Assembly: GCA_964487555.1 (NCBI GenBank)
Contig: CAZART010000027.1
Coordinates: 1-48,087 of the forward strand
Source of the DNA: CAZART01 sp964487555
GTDB taxonomy: Bacteria > Bacteroidota > Rhodothermia > Rhodothermales > VXPQ01
Direction of reading: 5' to 3'
DNA: 48,087 nucleotides
The translations under genes were made by a program, and so were the position numbers. The notes beneath the pieces are model-generated. The model made no database searches, was not told where the DNA came from, and saw only the letters and a program-made list of their open reading frames with translations. Numbering within the stretch: position 1 is the first letter of the stretch; each line of letters opens with the position of its first letter. Of this stretch, positions 16,853-26,197 are shown in pieces.

Positions 16853-18214
16853 TCATCGGCGGGCGAGCGAGATTCGTTCGGCCTTGCCGCGGAGATCGAC
16901 GTAGACATCATCCCGGAGCTGACTGTACCAGCGCTGCATGATACGCTGCTGCTTGTCCTGTAGGGCGAACTGCTCGATGCGATCATAGTCTGTCTCGAGC
17001 GAGACGGTGTGCGCCGGCGTGCGCCGCTGTAGATTCACGATGTGATACGCCTGGCGATCGTTTTCCAGCTCCACGCGCGCCGGTTTGCTGATCTCACCAA
17101 CCTCTAACGTGTCCAGCACGTTCTGCCAGAGCGGTCCAAGCGACTCCAGGACAAGATCGCGTTCGCCTGTACGCGAATCGATCACGCGGCCCCCGAGCTG
17201 AGCTGATTGCTCCTCTTCCGAGTGACGCTTCGCCATCAGGGCAAAGGGCATATCATGGACGAGGATCGAATCCCGAATGCTGCTAAGGAAAGCGATGGTC
17301 TCAGCCGGATCGATGCGGCTGTCATCAATTTGTATGAGGATGTGGTTGAAATCGACGATTTCACCACGACGTTCGTTTACACGAAGGATATGATACCCGA
17401 ATGGCGTTTCGAAAACCTGAGAGAGCTCTCCCATGGGCAGACGAGATGCCACCGCAGCAAATTCCGGCACCAGATCGCCGAGGTTCGTGTCTTCAATCCG
17501 TCCGCCGGCCGATGCAGAGCCGGCGTCATCCGAGAACTGGCGGGCCATCTCTTCAAGCGTGGCTTCCGACGTGACGACGGAGTCGCGGATAATTTCGATG
17601 ATGTCGCGGGCCTCCTGTTTGGCGTCCTGCGTGACGGCGGGGTAGCGGACGATATGCGAGACGCGAACGATATCCGGTAACGTCGGCAGCGAATCCGTCG
17701 GAAACTGATCGAACCATTCTCTGACTTCTGTCGGCGTAATGCGAATGTCTCGAATCTTACGCTGCTGAATCTGCTCGGCTAAAAGCTGATTGCGAAAATC
17801 ATCTCGGAGCTCCTCCTTGATGCGCACGAGGCTTTTCCCATAAATCTCCTCAAGACGTGCCTGGCTGCCGACTTGCGCGATCATCTGCTGCGTGCGACGG
17901 TCCATGGCCTGATTGACCTGTTCATCCGTTACCGTGATGGTCGTGTCACGTCTGGCGACGATCGCCAGCATCTGCTGGTTGATCATCTGTTCGAGTGCGT
18001 CCATCCACAGCTCCTCAGAGTAGGTAACGTCAGGCTGCTGGCGCATCATGTTGGCCACCATGGCGTCGACTTCCGACTTGAGGATGATCTGATCGCCGAC
18101 GACGGCGACGATCTCGTCCACGACCTCAAGATTCTGAGCACGGGCCGGGCCGACGAGCAACAGAACGGCCAGGAGGATTCCTGTGAGCAGAAATTTAGTG
18201 CGTGGTTTAGACAT
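16853..18214 (-). CDS. surA: SurA-like periplasmic peptidyl-prolyl isomerase
   Basis: A 453-residue exported foldase. The signal peptide is MSKPRTKFLLTGILLAVLLL ending in ARAQN. A SurA-N chaperone domain follows (VVDEIVAVVGDQIILKSEVD, then EQMINQQMLAIVARRD). Two parvulin domains come next: the first around VRVSHIVRYP, LEEMARQFSDDAGSASAGG and FGYHILRVNERRG; the second around FNHILIQIDD, FALMAKRHSEEEQSAQLGG and AYHIVNLQRR. SurA escorts beta-barrel proteins across the periplasm to the BAM complex. The start at 18214 is chosen because the signal peptide begins there; the frame is open 50 codons further upstream but that stretch is unlike any leader. It is the last gene of a minus-strand run of three folding factors, 158 bases after its neighbour. 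Confidence 0.92.
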   Translation of the reverse strand: MSKPRTKFLLTGILLAVLLLVGPARAQNLEVVDEIVAVVGDQIILKSEVDAMVANMMRQQPDVTYSEELWMDALEQMINQQMLAIVARRDTTITVTDEQVNQAMDRRTQQMIAQVGSQARLEEIYGKSLVRIKEELRDDFRNQLLAEQIQQRKIRDIRITPTEVREWFDQFPTDSLPTLPDIVRVSHIVRYPAVTQDAKQEARDIIEIIRDSVVTSEATLEEMARQFSDDAGSASAGGRIEDTNLGDLVPEFAAVASRLPMGELSQVFETPFGYHILRVNERRGEIVDFNHILIQIDDSRIDPAETIAFLSSIRDSILVHDMPFALMAKRHSEEEQSAQLGGRVIDSRTGERDLVLESLGPLWQNVLDTLEVGEISKPARVELENDRQAYHIVNLQRRTPAHTVSLETDYDRIEQFALQDKQQRIMQRWYSQLRDDVYVDLRGKAERISLARR

Positions 18215-18372
18215 GCAGAGAAATGTTGATTTGCCGGGAGACAGAGGCACGAACAGGCTGTGCGGACAGCGAGATATCGCGTGGGGAATGCGCGCCGCGC
18301 TCAAGGAATGAAAGCAACAACCTGTGGACGGCAGAACAATGGTAACGCGCCGCCGAGGACTCATGAAGCAGG

Positions 18373-19242
18373 CTACCGTATTTCGAGGTCTTCGCGTGCA
18401 AGAGCCTCGTTTCTCAGGCGTTGAACCTGACGTGCATACAACTGTTTCCTACTCTGGATCACGAGACGGCGCACCAGTTCCTCGTCTATCCACGCCGGTT
18501 CGGGGATTGCTCTACTGGGCACTCGTTCCACCAATTGGACCACGTCAAACACGCTATCGCTTTCGATTACCGGGGCAAGCTGACCTCCTAGAAGGCCGGA
18601 GAGCGCCTCACGCAGCTTGGGTCGATCGATAAATATGCGACTCTCCGGATAGTAGTTCGTGGAGATCTCACGCGAGAGGGCTTGGTCGGAGGCGTACCGG
18701 TTGATGGCGAGCGCCCAGATGGAGTCACGATCGGCAGGCGCCGCCTGCTGCAGCATCCGGCGCGCGCCCTCGGCATTCGTTCGGTTCGCAGCGCGCAGAT
18801 AACGCACTCGGGCGAAGCTCTCGCGTAGCCGAAGCTGTTCTCTGTGGCTCTCGTAGTACGCTTTTTTTTCGGATGATGTCGGCTCGACGACGTTTTCTTC
18901 GTAAAGCTGAGACAGCAGAGCGTTCACCAGCACCGCGCGTTCGCTTTCCTCCAGTAGGCGTTGAACTTCGTCGTCCTGCCGAAGGCCGCGCCGAAGAGCC
19001 TCCTGGTACATGAGCTCATTCGTCACCCATTGTTCGATGATCTGCTGCCGAGCCTCCATCGAGTCCTGTGGAACAGGGATGCTCCGGAGCGCTCGATCGA
19101 GTTCCGAACGAAGTAGGTGCCTGTCACCAACGCGCGCCACGAATTCGGGCGCTGCTTGCTCCTCCTCACATGCCGTGAAGCTGATCGTGGCAAGCACCAA
19201 CACGAGCAAATAAAGATGACGTCGCCGGTCGTGCCGCATCAT
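18373..19242 (-). CDS. SurA-N-like lipoprotein, probable periplasmic chaperone lacking a parvulin core
   Basis: A 289-residue lipoprotein (lipobox near ISFTAC, Cys at about residue 25). The mature part opens like PrsA/SurA N-domains: FVARVGDRHLLRSELDRALR, then QQIIEQWVTNELMYQEALRR and LLEESERAVLVNALLSQLYE, and later KAYYESHREQLRLRE. Where a parvulin domain should follow, I cannot find the usual HI(L/V) strand or the FGYHI ending. It may be a pure chaperone or have a diverged, inactive isomerase fold. Its ATG overlaps the stop of the upstream PPIase gene by 4 bases (ATGA, 19239-19242), so translation is likely coupled. It sits between two genuine parvulins in one operon, which supports a role in outer-membrane protein handling. 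Confidence 0.82.
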   Translation of the reverse strand: MMRHDRRRHLYLLVLVLATISFTACEEEQAAPEFVARVGDRHLLRSELDRALRSIPVPQDSMEARQQIIEQWVTNELMYQEALRRGLRQDDEVQRLLEESERAVLVNALLSQLYEENVVEPTSSEKKAYYESHREQLRLRESFARVRYLRAANRTNAEGARRMLQQAAPADRDSIWALAINRYASDQALSREISTNYYPESRIFIDRPKLREALSGLLGGQLAPVIESDSVFDVVQLVERVPSRAIPEPAWIDEELVRRLVIQSRKQLYARQVQRLRNEALAREDLEIR

Positions 19243-21311
19243 TCGCCGGAGGCCATACCTCCGGTTTGTTCCTGGTCACGCACCGCGCTGAAGGCGCCGG
19301 CTAACCGGTCCGGGAAGGTATGGACGTTATATCGATTGCGAAGCCGCTCGATAAGCCGATCTTCGACGATCGTCTGGTAGTCGCTGACTACCTGCGTCCT
19401 CGCCTCATCGAATGTTTTCGGACGGGACCCCTCCACACCGTCGTTGACGAGAAGGATATAGCCGTTGCGATAGCTGACGGGCTCGGTGTGTTCGCCTTCG
19501 TCGAGCTCCAGGGCGCGGTCGTATACGGACTCGGTGGCCGCTGAGACCATCATGGTGTCAACGCGTACCGTGTTCAGCGTGTCGGCCTCGAACGACGCAA
19601 AGAGGGCCTGCAGCGATGCGCCGCCGTCAAGGCGCTCTCCGAGAACGTTAAGGAGCGAATCCGATTTGCTATGCAGGCTGATGACGCGCGTACGTTCCGG
19701 CCACCAGTATTCACTCTGGTGAGATTCGTAATACGCCTCAAGGGCCAATGTGTCTTGCTCGGCCGCCGTCCATACGGAGTCCTCCATGAACTTGAACAGG
19801 ATGAGTCCGTCGCGAAACTCGTCCATAATGCGTGCGAATTCGGCATCGCGCTTCTCAAGCCGCGACGCTTCATAATCGATGGCGGCCTGCAGAAGAAATC
19901 CATCGAGAATCGTCCAGAGTCCGCGTTCGCTGTCGGCGGATCGATCGAGTTGCGCCGTAGCCATATAGTTCGCTACATCCTCAAGCGTGTAGGTGGAGTC
20001 TCCGATGGTGACGGCGGGGTGGACTAGCGTATGGTCAAGGAGGGTTTTTCGCTCCAGCCGCGCGAAGACGGAGTCGGCCGGAACGTTCTTGAAAACCTCT
20101 TCAACGAATGACGTGTCGACGGAGGCGTTGTGCTGTGCGAGAATGTCGCGGGCGAGTTCCTCTTCGGCCGCCTGCATACGAGGAAGCCGGGATGCGAGCT
20201 CCTTCAGCTCCTCGTAAGAGTCGTCGAAAGACTTGTGCTCCCGTCGCTCCTTCAACTGAATGATGTGGTATCCGTAAGGGGTTTCGATCACGTCCGAGAC
20301 GTCTCCAGGCTCCTCGAGTGCGAAGGCCGGATCCTTGAACGATGGGTGTATAGGTGCATCAAAGCTGATGAATCCTATATCGCCTCCGCGTACGCCCGAC
20401 TGCGTATCCGCGGAATGCTCCTTCGCAAGGTCCTCAAACGATTCACCCGCCGCGATACGATCCTTGAGTTCTTGGATCGCCGACTGGGTCGCTACAGAAT
20501 CCTCGGCCGTCGTTTCGGGACGCAGCAAGATGTGTGCGAGACGAACGTCAGGTACGGCCTCTCGCCGGTCGTGAACGTAAAGAATGTGATAGCCGAATCG
20601 CGTCCGAAAAATAGGCGAAATGTCACCCTCAGGCGTTTCGTAGGCAAAGGTTTCAAAGGGCTCCACCATACGGCCGGCCGTGAAATACCCGAGGCGACCA
20701 CGATAGCCGACGCCGTCCTCACGACCTCTTGCGGACGGATCCTCGGAGTGGCGCATAGCGAGCTCTCCAAACTCGACGCCTTGAAGGGCCGAATCGCGCA
20801 CAGCCTCAAGCCGGCGATAGACGGCCAGCGTGTCCTCGGGGCTCGCCGCTGGATTCACCCTTAACAGAATATGGCTGACGTCGATCAGCTCCTGCTGCCT
20901 ATCATAGATCTGCTGAACGATCGGTTCTATGACCTCTTCTTCCAGGAGGTAAGGCCGCGCGAGATTTCCTCGATAGGTCTGAATTTCCTCTTGAACTTCC
21001 CGCGAGTCCCGTATGCCCGCTTCCGTGGCCGCTTCAACTTTCAGACGGAAGTTGACGTAGCGTTCCAGGAAATCTTGATATTCCGAAAGGGAATCCTCTG
21101 CGGCCGCCTGACGTGAGCCAACGGCACGCGTGTAGCGCGTCTCGAATTCGTCGAGCGTCAGGACGTCGCCGCCGTAAACCGCAACGACGTTCGGATCATT
21201 GGCTTCAATGGGAACGGTTGTGCGGCTGGATGAGCTGCAACCGGCGGCAAGTCCTACGATGAAAATCAACCATGCGAGCCCGATAGGCCGCGTCCTCAAA
21301 ATGCTCTTCAT
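19239..21311 (-). CDS. Large parvulin-type peptidyl-prolyl isomerase lipoprotein
   Basis: A 690-residue lipoprotein from ATG 21311 (MKSILRTRPIGLAWLIF, lipobox LAAGC). After a SurA-N-like helical domain (VVAVYGGDVLTLDEFETRY) come two good parvulin domains: one from IDVSHILLRVNP to TRFGYHILYVHDRRE, the next from VRLAHILLRPE through FEDLAKEHSADTQSG to TPYGYHIIQLKERR. A helical region of about 300 residues follows and contains a third, poorly conserved PPIase-like stretch ending YRNGYILLVNDGVEG. Long multi-parvulin lipoproteins of this plan are known in Bacteroidota, where they act in periplasmic folding. It is the first gene of the foldase run and divergent from gltX, with 246 bases between starts. 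The extra 16 codons upstream of 21311 would spoil the signal peptide. Confidence 0.92.
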   Translation of the reverse strand: MKSILRTRPIGLAWLIFIVGLAAGCSSSSRTTVPIEANDPNVVAVYGGDVLTLDEFETRYTRAVGSRQAAAEDSLSEYQDFLERYVNFRLKVEAATEAGIRDSREVQEEIQTYRGNLARPYLLEEEVIEPIVQQIYDRQQELIDVSHILLRVNPAASPEDTLAVYRRLEAVRDSALQGVEFGELAMRHSEDPSARGREDGVGYRGRLGYFTAGRMVEPFETFAYETPEGDISPIFRTRFGYHILYVHDRREAVPDVRLAHILLRPETTAEDSVATQSAIQELKDRIAAGESFEDLAKEHSADTQSGVRGGDIGFISFDAPIHPSFKDPAFALEEPGDVSDVIETPYGYHIIQLKERREHKSFDDSYEELKELASRLPRMQAAEEELARDILAQHNASVDTSFVEEVFKNVPADSVFARLERKTLLDHTLVHPAVTIGDSTYTLEDVANYMATAQLDRSADSERGLWTILDGFLLQAAIDYEASRLEKRDAEFARIMDEFRDGLILFKFMEDSVWTAAEQDTLALEAYYESHQSEYWWPERTRVISLHSKSDSLLNVLGERLDGGASLQALFASFEADTLNTVRVDTMMVSAATESVYDRALELDEGEHTEPVSYRNGYILLVNDGVEGSRPKTFDEARTQVVSDYQTIVEDRLIERLRNRYNVHTFPDRLAGAFSAVRDQEQTGGMASGE

Positions 21312-21557
21312 CACAAAAAAAGGGAGGTGGTTCGAAGAATGGGGGAAAAGAAATTGCAATGGACCGCTTCTGGTCGACGCCGTTGACGCATGGAGATTTT
21401 TACAGTTCCGTCAAATTCCGCGGATTTTTGGAATAACGGACTTATCCGGCGGGACCGGCGCGCTCACGGCAGCAAGGAGCTTAGTAATATGTACTATAAC
21501 GAGCCGCGCGACAAGGCGGTGCAAAGCAAACGTAAATACAAGCGACGACGAAAGCAT

Positions 21558-23051
21558 ATGTCAGAACCGATCTTGCCGAACCATCGCGTCCGATTCGCCC
21601 CAAGTCCGACCGGGTTGCTGCACATCGGAGGTCTCCGCACGGCCCTTTACAACTATCTGTTCGCTCGCCGGGGGAAAGGGGCCTTTATAGTCCGCATCGA
21701 AGACACCGATCGGGAACGGTTTGTCGATGAAGCGGAGAGCGACATCTTGGACGCCCTGTTCTGGACGGGCCTTACCTACGACGAGGGGCCGGGCGTCGGG
21801 GGACCTTGCGAGCCGTACTACCAATCGGAGCGGCAGGATACGTACGTACGATTCGCACGGCAGCTCATCGACGAGGGGTATGCCTACTATGCATTTGATA
21901 GCGTTGAGGATCTCGAGCGCATGCGGGAGGAATTCGCCGACGAAGACGAGCCGTCGCCGAAGTACGATGCGCGGACGCGGCAGGCGATGCAAAACTCGCT
22001 CACCCTTTCCGAGGAGGAGGTTCGGGAGCGGCTGAAATCCGGCGCCGAGTACGTCATTCGGCTCATGGTGCCGCCGGGCGGATCCATCCGCTTCCGCGAC
22101 ATGATCCGCGGCGACGTCTCGTTCGAGAGCGAGACGGTCGACGATCAGGTGCTTATCAAGTCCGACGGCATGCCGACGTATCATCTGGCGAACGTCGTTG
22201 ATGACCACCTCATGGAGATCACCCACGTCATTCGAGGTGAGGAGTGGCTCTCGTCGACTCCGAAACACGTGCTGTTGTATCGATATTTTGGATGGAGTCC
22301 GCCGACGTTCGCCCATCTTCCACTCATCTTGAGTCCGAGCGGGGGGAAGTTATCGAAGCGGAGCGCCGACGATCTCGGCCTTCCGGTGAATGTGCGTCAG
22401 TACCGGGAAGCCGGCTATGAACCGGAGGCGCTCATCAATTTCCTTGCGTTCCTCGGATGGAATCCCGGCACCGAGCGCGAAATATTCACGCTGGATGAGC
22501 TGGTCGAGGTTTTTCGGATCGAGCGGGTTGGCTCCAGTGGTGTGCAGTTCAATCTGGAGAAGCTGAACTGGTACAACGAGCAGTACATCCGTCAGTTTTC
22601 GATCGAGGACCTGGTGAAGCGCGCGAGGCCGTACGTCACGCGTGCCGGAATAGAAGCCGATGATGTGTACCTGAAGCAGGTTGCCGAGCTGATGCAGGAG
22701 CGGATATCCTTCGTGAAGGATCTGGCCGAGACATGCCCATACTTCTTTGAAGACCCAACGACGTTCGATGAGGCAGGCGTGAAGAAGCGCTGGAAAGGGG
22801 ATTCGGCGGAGCTTCTCAAGGAATACGCCGATCGATTGGAAGAGGATGAGACGTTTAGTGCCGAGAGTACGGAGGAGATTCTCCGAAACCTTGCGGACGA
22901 GCGGGAAGCGGGCGCCGGACGCATCATCCATCCGACCCGCCTTGCCGTAAGCGGCGTATCATTCGGACCCAGCCTGTTCCACATGATGGCGGTTATCGGC
23001 CGAGATGCTTGTGTGCGGCGGATGCGGCGAGCGGCGAACGAACTCGGATAG
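21558..23051 (+). CDS. gltX: Glutamyl-tRNA synthetase
   Basis: Charges tRNA-Glu with glutamate. It is a class I synthetase of 497 residues, a normal length. The Rossmann fold holds the HIGH-type signature at residues 22-25 (FAPSPTGLLHIGGLRTALYN), followed by GAFIVRIEDTDRERF, the KMSKS-type KLSKR at 264-268, and a helical C-terminal anticodon-binding half (VEVFRIERVGSSGVQFNLEK). I place the start at 21558 because homologues begin a few residues before VRFAPSPTG. A rival ATG at 21489 in the same frame is preceded by AAGGAG at good spacing and would add a 23-residue basic leader; the data do not exclude it. meaB converges on it with only 6 bases between stops. Confidence 0.96.
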   Translation: MSEPILPNHRVRFAPSPTGLLHIGGLRTALYNYLFARRGKGAFIVRIEDTDRERFVDEAESDILDALFWTGLTYDEGPGVGGPCEPYYQSERQDTYVRFARQLIDEGYAYYAFDSVEDLERMREEFADEDEPSPKYDARTRQAMQNSLTLSEEEVRERLKSGAEYVIRLMVPPGGSIRFRDMIRGDVSFESETVDDQVLIKSDGMPTYHLANVVDDHLMEITHVIRGEEWLSSTPKHVLLYRYFGWSPPTFAHLPLILSPSGGKLSKRSADDLGLPVNVRQYREAGYEPEALINFLAFLGWNPGTEREIFTLDELVEVFRIERVGSSGVQFNLEKLNWYNEQYIRQFSIEDLVKRARPYVTRAGIEADDVYLKQVAELMQERISFVKDLAETCPYFFEDPTTFDEAGVKKRWKGDSAELLKEYADRLEEDETFSAESTEEILRNLADEREAGAGRIIHPTRLAVSGVSFGPSLFHMMAVIGRDACVRRMRRAANELG

Positions 23052-23057
23052 AGGTCG

Positions 23058-24047
23058 CTACGAATTCCCCGTACGACAGAGCGTCAGCAGGTCGTCTGCC
23101 GCCGCCGCGGCACTTATGCGGCCGGCGACGACCGCATCTTCGAGTACCTTCAAACGTTTGGCTATGCGCGGATTTTCGAAGAACGCCTCGCGCAGTCCGT
23201 ACTGGAGCCTATGATGAAACCAGTGGCGGGCCTGCTCCTTCCGCCGCTGCTCGAAGAATCCCGACTCGCGGCTACGCGCCTCGTATTCGAGAATCGTCTC
23301 CCAAACGCGGTCGAGACCCTCGCCCGTTAGCGCGGAACACGTGTGTACTTGCGGCTCCCACCCCGACGACGGCGCTGGGAAGAACTTCAATGCGTTCTGA
23401 AAGTGAATGCAAGCCCGCTGCGCTGCAGCCTTGTTGTCCCCATCCGACTTCGTGATGGCAACAGCGTCGGCCAGCTCTACGATGCCGCGCTTAATGCCCT
23501 GCAGTTCGTCGCCGGCGCCGGCCAGCGCAAGGAGCAGAAAGAAGTCGACCATCGTGTGGACGGCGGTTTCCGATTGACCGACACCTACCGTTTCGACGAA
23601 CACGATGTCATATCCCGCAGCCTCCACGAGGAAAATGGTCTCGCGTGTCCGCATCGCGATGCCGCCAGGCGTTCCGCCACTAGGAGAAGGCCGGATAAAC
23701 GCATTCTCTTCGGCAGCAAGCTGCTGCATGCGCGTTTTGTCACCGAGAATGCTGCCTCGCGAGACGGTACTCGTCGGGTCGACCGCCAGTACGGCGACGC
23801 GCCGCCCCTCACGGATGAGCCGCATTCCCAACGTCTCGATGAACGTGCTCTTTCCCACCCCCGGAACGCCGGTTACTCCGATGCGGAGCGAATTTTCGGC
23901 CTGAGGCATGCATGCCGTCAGGAGCTGTGCAGCCGCCTCGCGGTCTTCGGCCCTCGCGCTCTCGACCAGCGTGATGCTGCGGCCCAGCGCCACGCGGTCG
24001 CCGGCCAGTACGCCGTCAATGAGACGTGCCGGAGGGGTGGTGCTCAC
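23058..24047 (-). CDS. meaB: MeaB (ArgK-type) GTPase, methylmalonyl-CoA mutase chaperone
   Basis: A 329-residue G3E GTPase: P-loop GVTGVPGVGKST (residues 57-68), VLAVDPTSTVSRGSILGDKT, FIRPSPSGGTPGGIAMRTRE, the Walker-B-like DIVFVETVGVGQSE and the base-specificity motif TKSDGDN. It protects the cobalamin mutase and gates delivery of intact adenosylcobalamin. The start is GTG at 24045-24047, overlapping the mutB stop by 4 bases (GTGA), a classic coupled arrangement and the same order as in many Bacteroidota. An arginine/lysine-kinase role (the old ArgK name) is not supported. It ends 6 bases from the convergent gltX stop. Confidence 0.95.
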   Translation of the reverse strand: MSTTPPARLIDGVLAGDRVALGRSITLVESARAEDREAAAQLLTACMPQAENSLRIGVTGVPGVGKSTFIETLGMRLIREGRRVAVLAVDPTSTVSRGSILGDKTRMQQLAAEENAFIRPSPSGGTPGGIAMRTRETIFLVEAAGYDIVFVETVGVGQSETAVHTMVDFFLLLALAGAGDELQGIKRGIVELADAVAITKSDGDNKAAAQRACIHFQNALKFFPAPSSGWEPQVHTCSALTGEGLDRVWETILEYEARSRESGFFEQRRKEQARHWFHHRLQYGLREAFFENPRIAKRLKVLEDAVVAGRISAAAAADDLLTLCRTGNS

Positions 24048-26197
24048 GCTTCCGACCGGTCTTCGCTAAGTTTCGTAAGAATGCGTTCGGCGGCGCTCGC
24101 GATCACCGTTCCGGGACCAAAAACGTCCGTTACGCCGGCCTCGCGGAGAAGGTGTGCGTCTTTTTTCGGGATAATACCGCCGACGACGACGAGAATGTCG
24201 CCGCGCCCATACGTTCTAAGTTCCTCCAGAATCTGGGGAACGAGTGTAGTATGACCGCCCGCCAGGGTCGAAATCCCCAGCACGTGTACGTCATTCTCGA
24301 CGGCCTGGCGTGCCACTTCCGCCGGAGTTTGAAAAAGCGGGCCGATGTCGACGTCGAATCCCAGGTCGGCAAATGACGTCGCGATGACCTTGGCGCCGCG
24401 ATTATGCCCATCCTGTCCGACTTTGGCGATAAGGATGCGCGGACGACGCCCTTCGCGTTCGGCAAAGGCATCGGCCTGCCGCCGCGTCTCGGTGAACCGC
24501 TCGTCGGAGCCAATCTCTCGGGCATAAGCGCCGGAAGGGGCGCGCTGTTGCGGCATATATCTACCAAACTCTTCTTCCATTGCCATCGATATCTCACCGA
24601 GCGTAGCCCGCCGCCGCGCCGCATCGATCGCCCGTTCCAGAAGATTTCCGGCGCCAGTCCTGGCGCATTCGGTAAGAGCAGCGAGCGCGGCCCGGACGGC
24701 CTCGCCGTCGCGATCGCGCCGCAGTCGCTCGAGCCGTTCGGCTTGCGTTCGCATCACCGCGGCGTTATCGACCTTGAGCGTCTCCAATTCAAGCTCGTCA
24801 TCCACTCGAAAGCGATTGACGCCAACGATAACGTCGGCCCCCGAATCGATGCGCGCCTGTTTGCGCGTAGCAGCCTCGTCGATCCGCGACGTAGGAATAC
24901 CCGCTTCTATGGCCCGCGTCATTCCGCCCGCGTCTTCCACCTCCTGAATGAGCCGCCAGGCGCGCTGTACGAGCTGGTCGGTAAGGGATTCCACATAATA
25001 CGAACCGCCCCACGGGTCTATGGCCCGCGTGATGTCCGTCTCTTCTTGCAGATAGAGCTGCGTGTTACGCGCAATCCGCGCAGAAAATTCCGACGGCAGC
25101 GCCATCGCCTCGTCAAGTGCATTCGTGTGCAGCGACTGCGTATGTCCCAGCGCGGCGGCGAGTGCTTCAAGACATGTTCGTGCCACGTTGTTGAAAGGAT
25201 CCTGGCTCGTCAGGCTCCATCCCGACGTCTGGCAGTGGGCCCGAAGTGCCATCGACTTCGGATTAGACGGCCCGAAGGATTTCACCATTCGTGCCCAGAG
25301 AAGCCGCCCCGCGCGCATTTTCGCGATTTCGACGAAGTGATCCATCCCTATCGCCCAGAAAAACGAGATCCGGGGGGCAAAATCGTCGACGTCGAGCCCG
25401 GCCCGTAATCCTGTCCGCAGGTATTCAAGTCCGTCGGCAAGGGTATAGGCGAGCTCCAGATCGGCGGTCGCGCCCGCTTCCTGCATGTGATAGCCGCTGA
25501 CGGAAATCGCATTGAAGCGCGGCATATGCCGCGCGCCGTACGCAAAAATATCTCCTACGATGCGCATCGACGGCTCTGGAGGATAGATGAACGTATTGCG
25601 CACCATGAATTCCTTCAGCACATCGTTCTGAATCGTGCCGCTAAGCTGCTCGGTCCGTACGCCTTGTTCCTCGGCTGCGACGATGAAAAAAGCCATTACA
25701 GGAATGACCGCGCCATTCATCGTCATCGACACGGACATCCTCGCGAGTGGGATTCCGTCGAAGAGGATCTTCATGTCTTCGACGCTGTCGATCGCGACGC
25801 CTGCCTTCCCAACGTCTCCGGCTACGCGCTCGTGGTCCGAGTCGTACCCCCGGTGTGTGGCAAGGTCAAAGGCCACGGAAAGGCCCTTCTGCCCGGATGC
25901 CAGTGCTCTGCGATAGAACGCGTTGGATTCCTCCGCCGTCGAGAAGCCGGCGTACTGTCGAATGGTCCACGGCCGGAGTCCGTACATGGTGCTGTACGGC
26001 CCCCGAAGAAAAGGTGGAAGGCCGGCGGCATAGTCGAGATGCTCCAGGCCATCCACGTCGTTTCTGTCATAGAAGGATCTAACCTCAAAACCATCGCCTC
26101 GCGTCGGGCTGCCGGCATTCGACGCCCGCCTGCGGGCATCCGAAGCCGGCCGGAGGGATCGCGGCCGATATGTATGCTTTGAAAAGTCGGGTCTCAT
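24044..26197 (-). CDS. mutB: Methylmalonyl-CoA mutase, large (catalytic) subunit
   Basis: Interconverts methylmalonyl-CoA and succinyl-CoA using adenosylcobalamin, in propionate metabolism. The 717-residue protein has the full TIM barrel with substrate-contact blocks typical of methylmalonyl- rather than isobutyryl-CoA mutases (WTIRQYAGFSTAEESNAFYR, KGLSVAFDLATHRGYDSDH, GTIQNDVLKEFMVRNTFIYP). The C-terminal cobalamin domain carries the lower axial ligand His598 in GQDGHNRGAKV, then LFQTPAEVARQAVENDVHVL and GISTLAGGHTTLVPQI. Everything needed for activity is visible. Its ATG overlaps the mutA stop by 4 bases (26194-26197) and its stop overlaps meaB, so the three are a tightly coupled operon. 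I saw no cobalamin riboswitch upstream. Confidence 0.97.
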   Translation of the reverse strand: MRPDFSKHTYRPRSLRPASDARRRASNAGSPTRGDGFEVRSFYDRNDVDGLEHLDYAAGLPPFLRGPYSTMYGLRPWTIRQYAGFSTAEESNAFYRRALASGQKGLSVAFDLATHRGYDSDHERVAGDVGKAGVAIDSVEDMKILFDGIPLARMSVSMTMNGAVIPVMAFFIVAAEEQGVRTEQLSGTIQNDVLKEFMVRNTFIYPPEPSMRIVGDIFAYGARHMPRFNAISVSGYHMQEAGATADLELAYTLADGLEYLRTGLRAGLDVDDFAPRISFFWAIGMDHFVEIAKMRAGRLLWARMVKSFGPSNPKSMALRAHCQTSGWSLTSQDPFNNVARTCLEALAAALGHTQSLHTNALDEAMALPSEFSARIARNTQLYLQEETDITRAIDPWGGSYYVESLTDQLVQRAWRLIQEVEDAGGMTRAIEAGIPTSRIDEAATRKQARIDSGADVIVGVNRFRVDDELELETLKVDNAAVMRTQAERLERLRRDRDGEAVRAALAALTECARTGAGNLLERAIDAARRRATLGEISMAMEEEFGRYMPQQRAPSGAYAREIGSDERFTETRRQADAFAEREGRRPRILIAKVGQDGHNRGAKVIATSFADLGFDVDIGPLFQTPAEVARQAVENDVHVLGISTLAGGHTTLVPQILEELRTYGRGDILVVVGGIIPKKDAHLLREAGVTDVFGPGTVIASAAERILTKLSEDRSEA

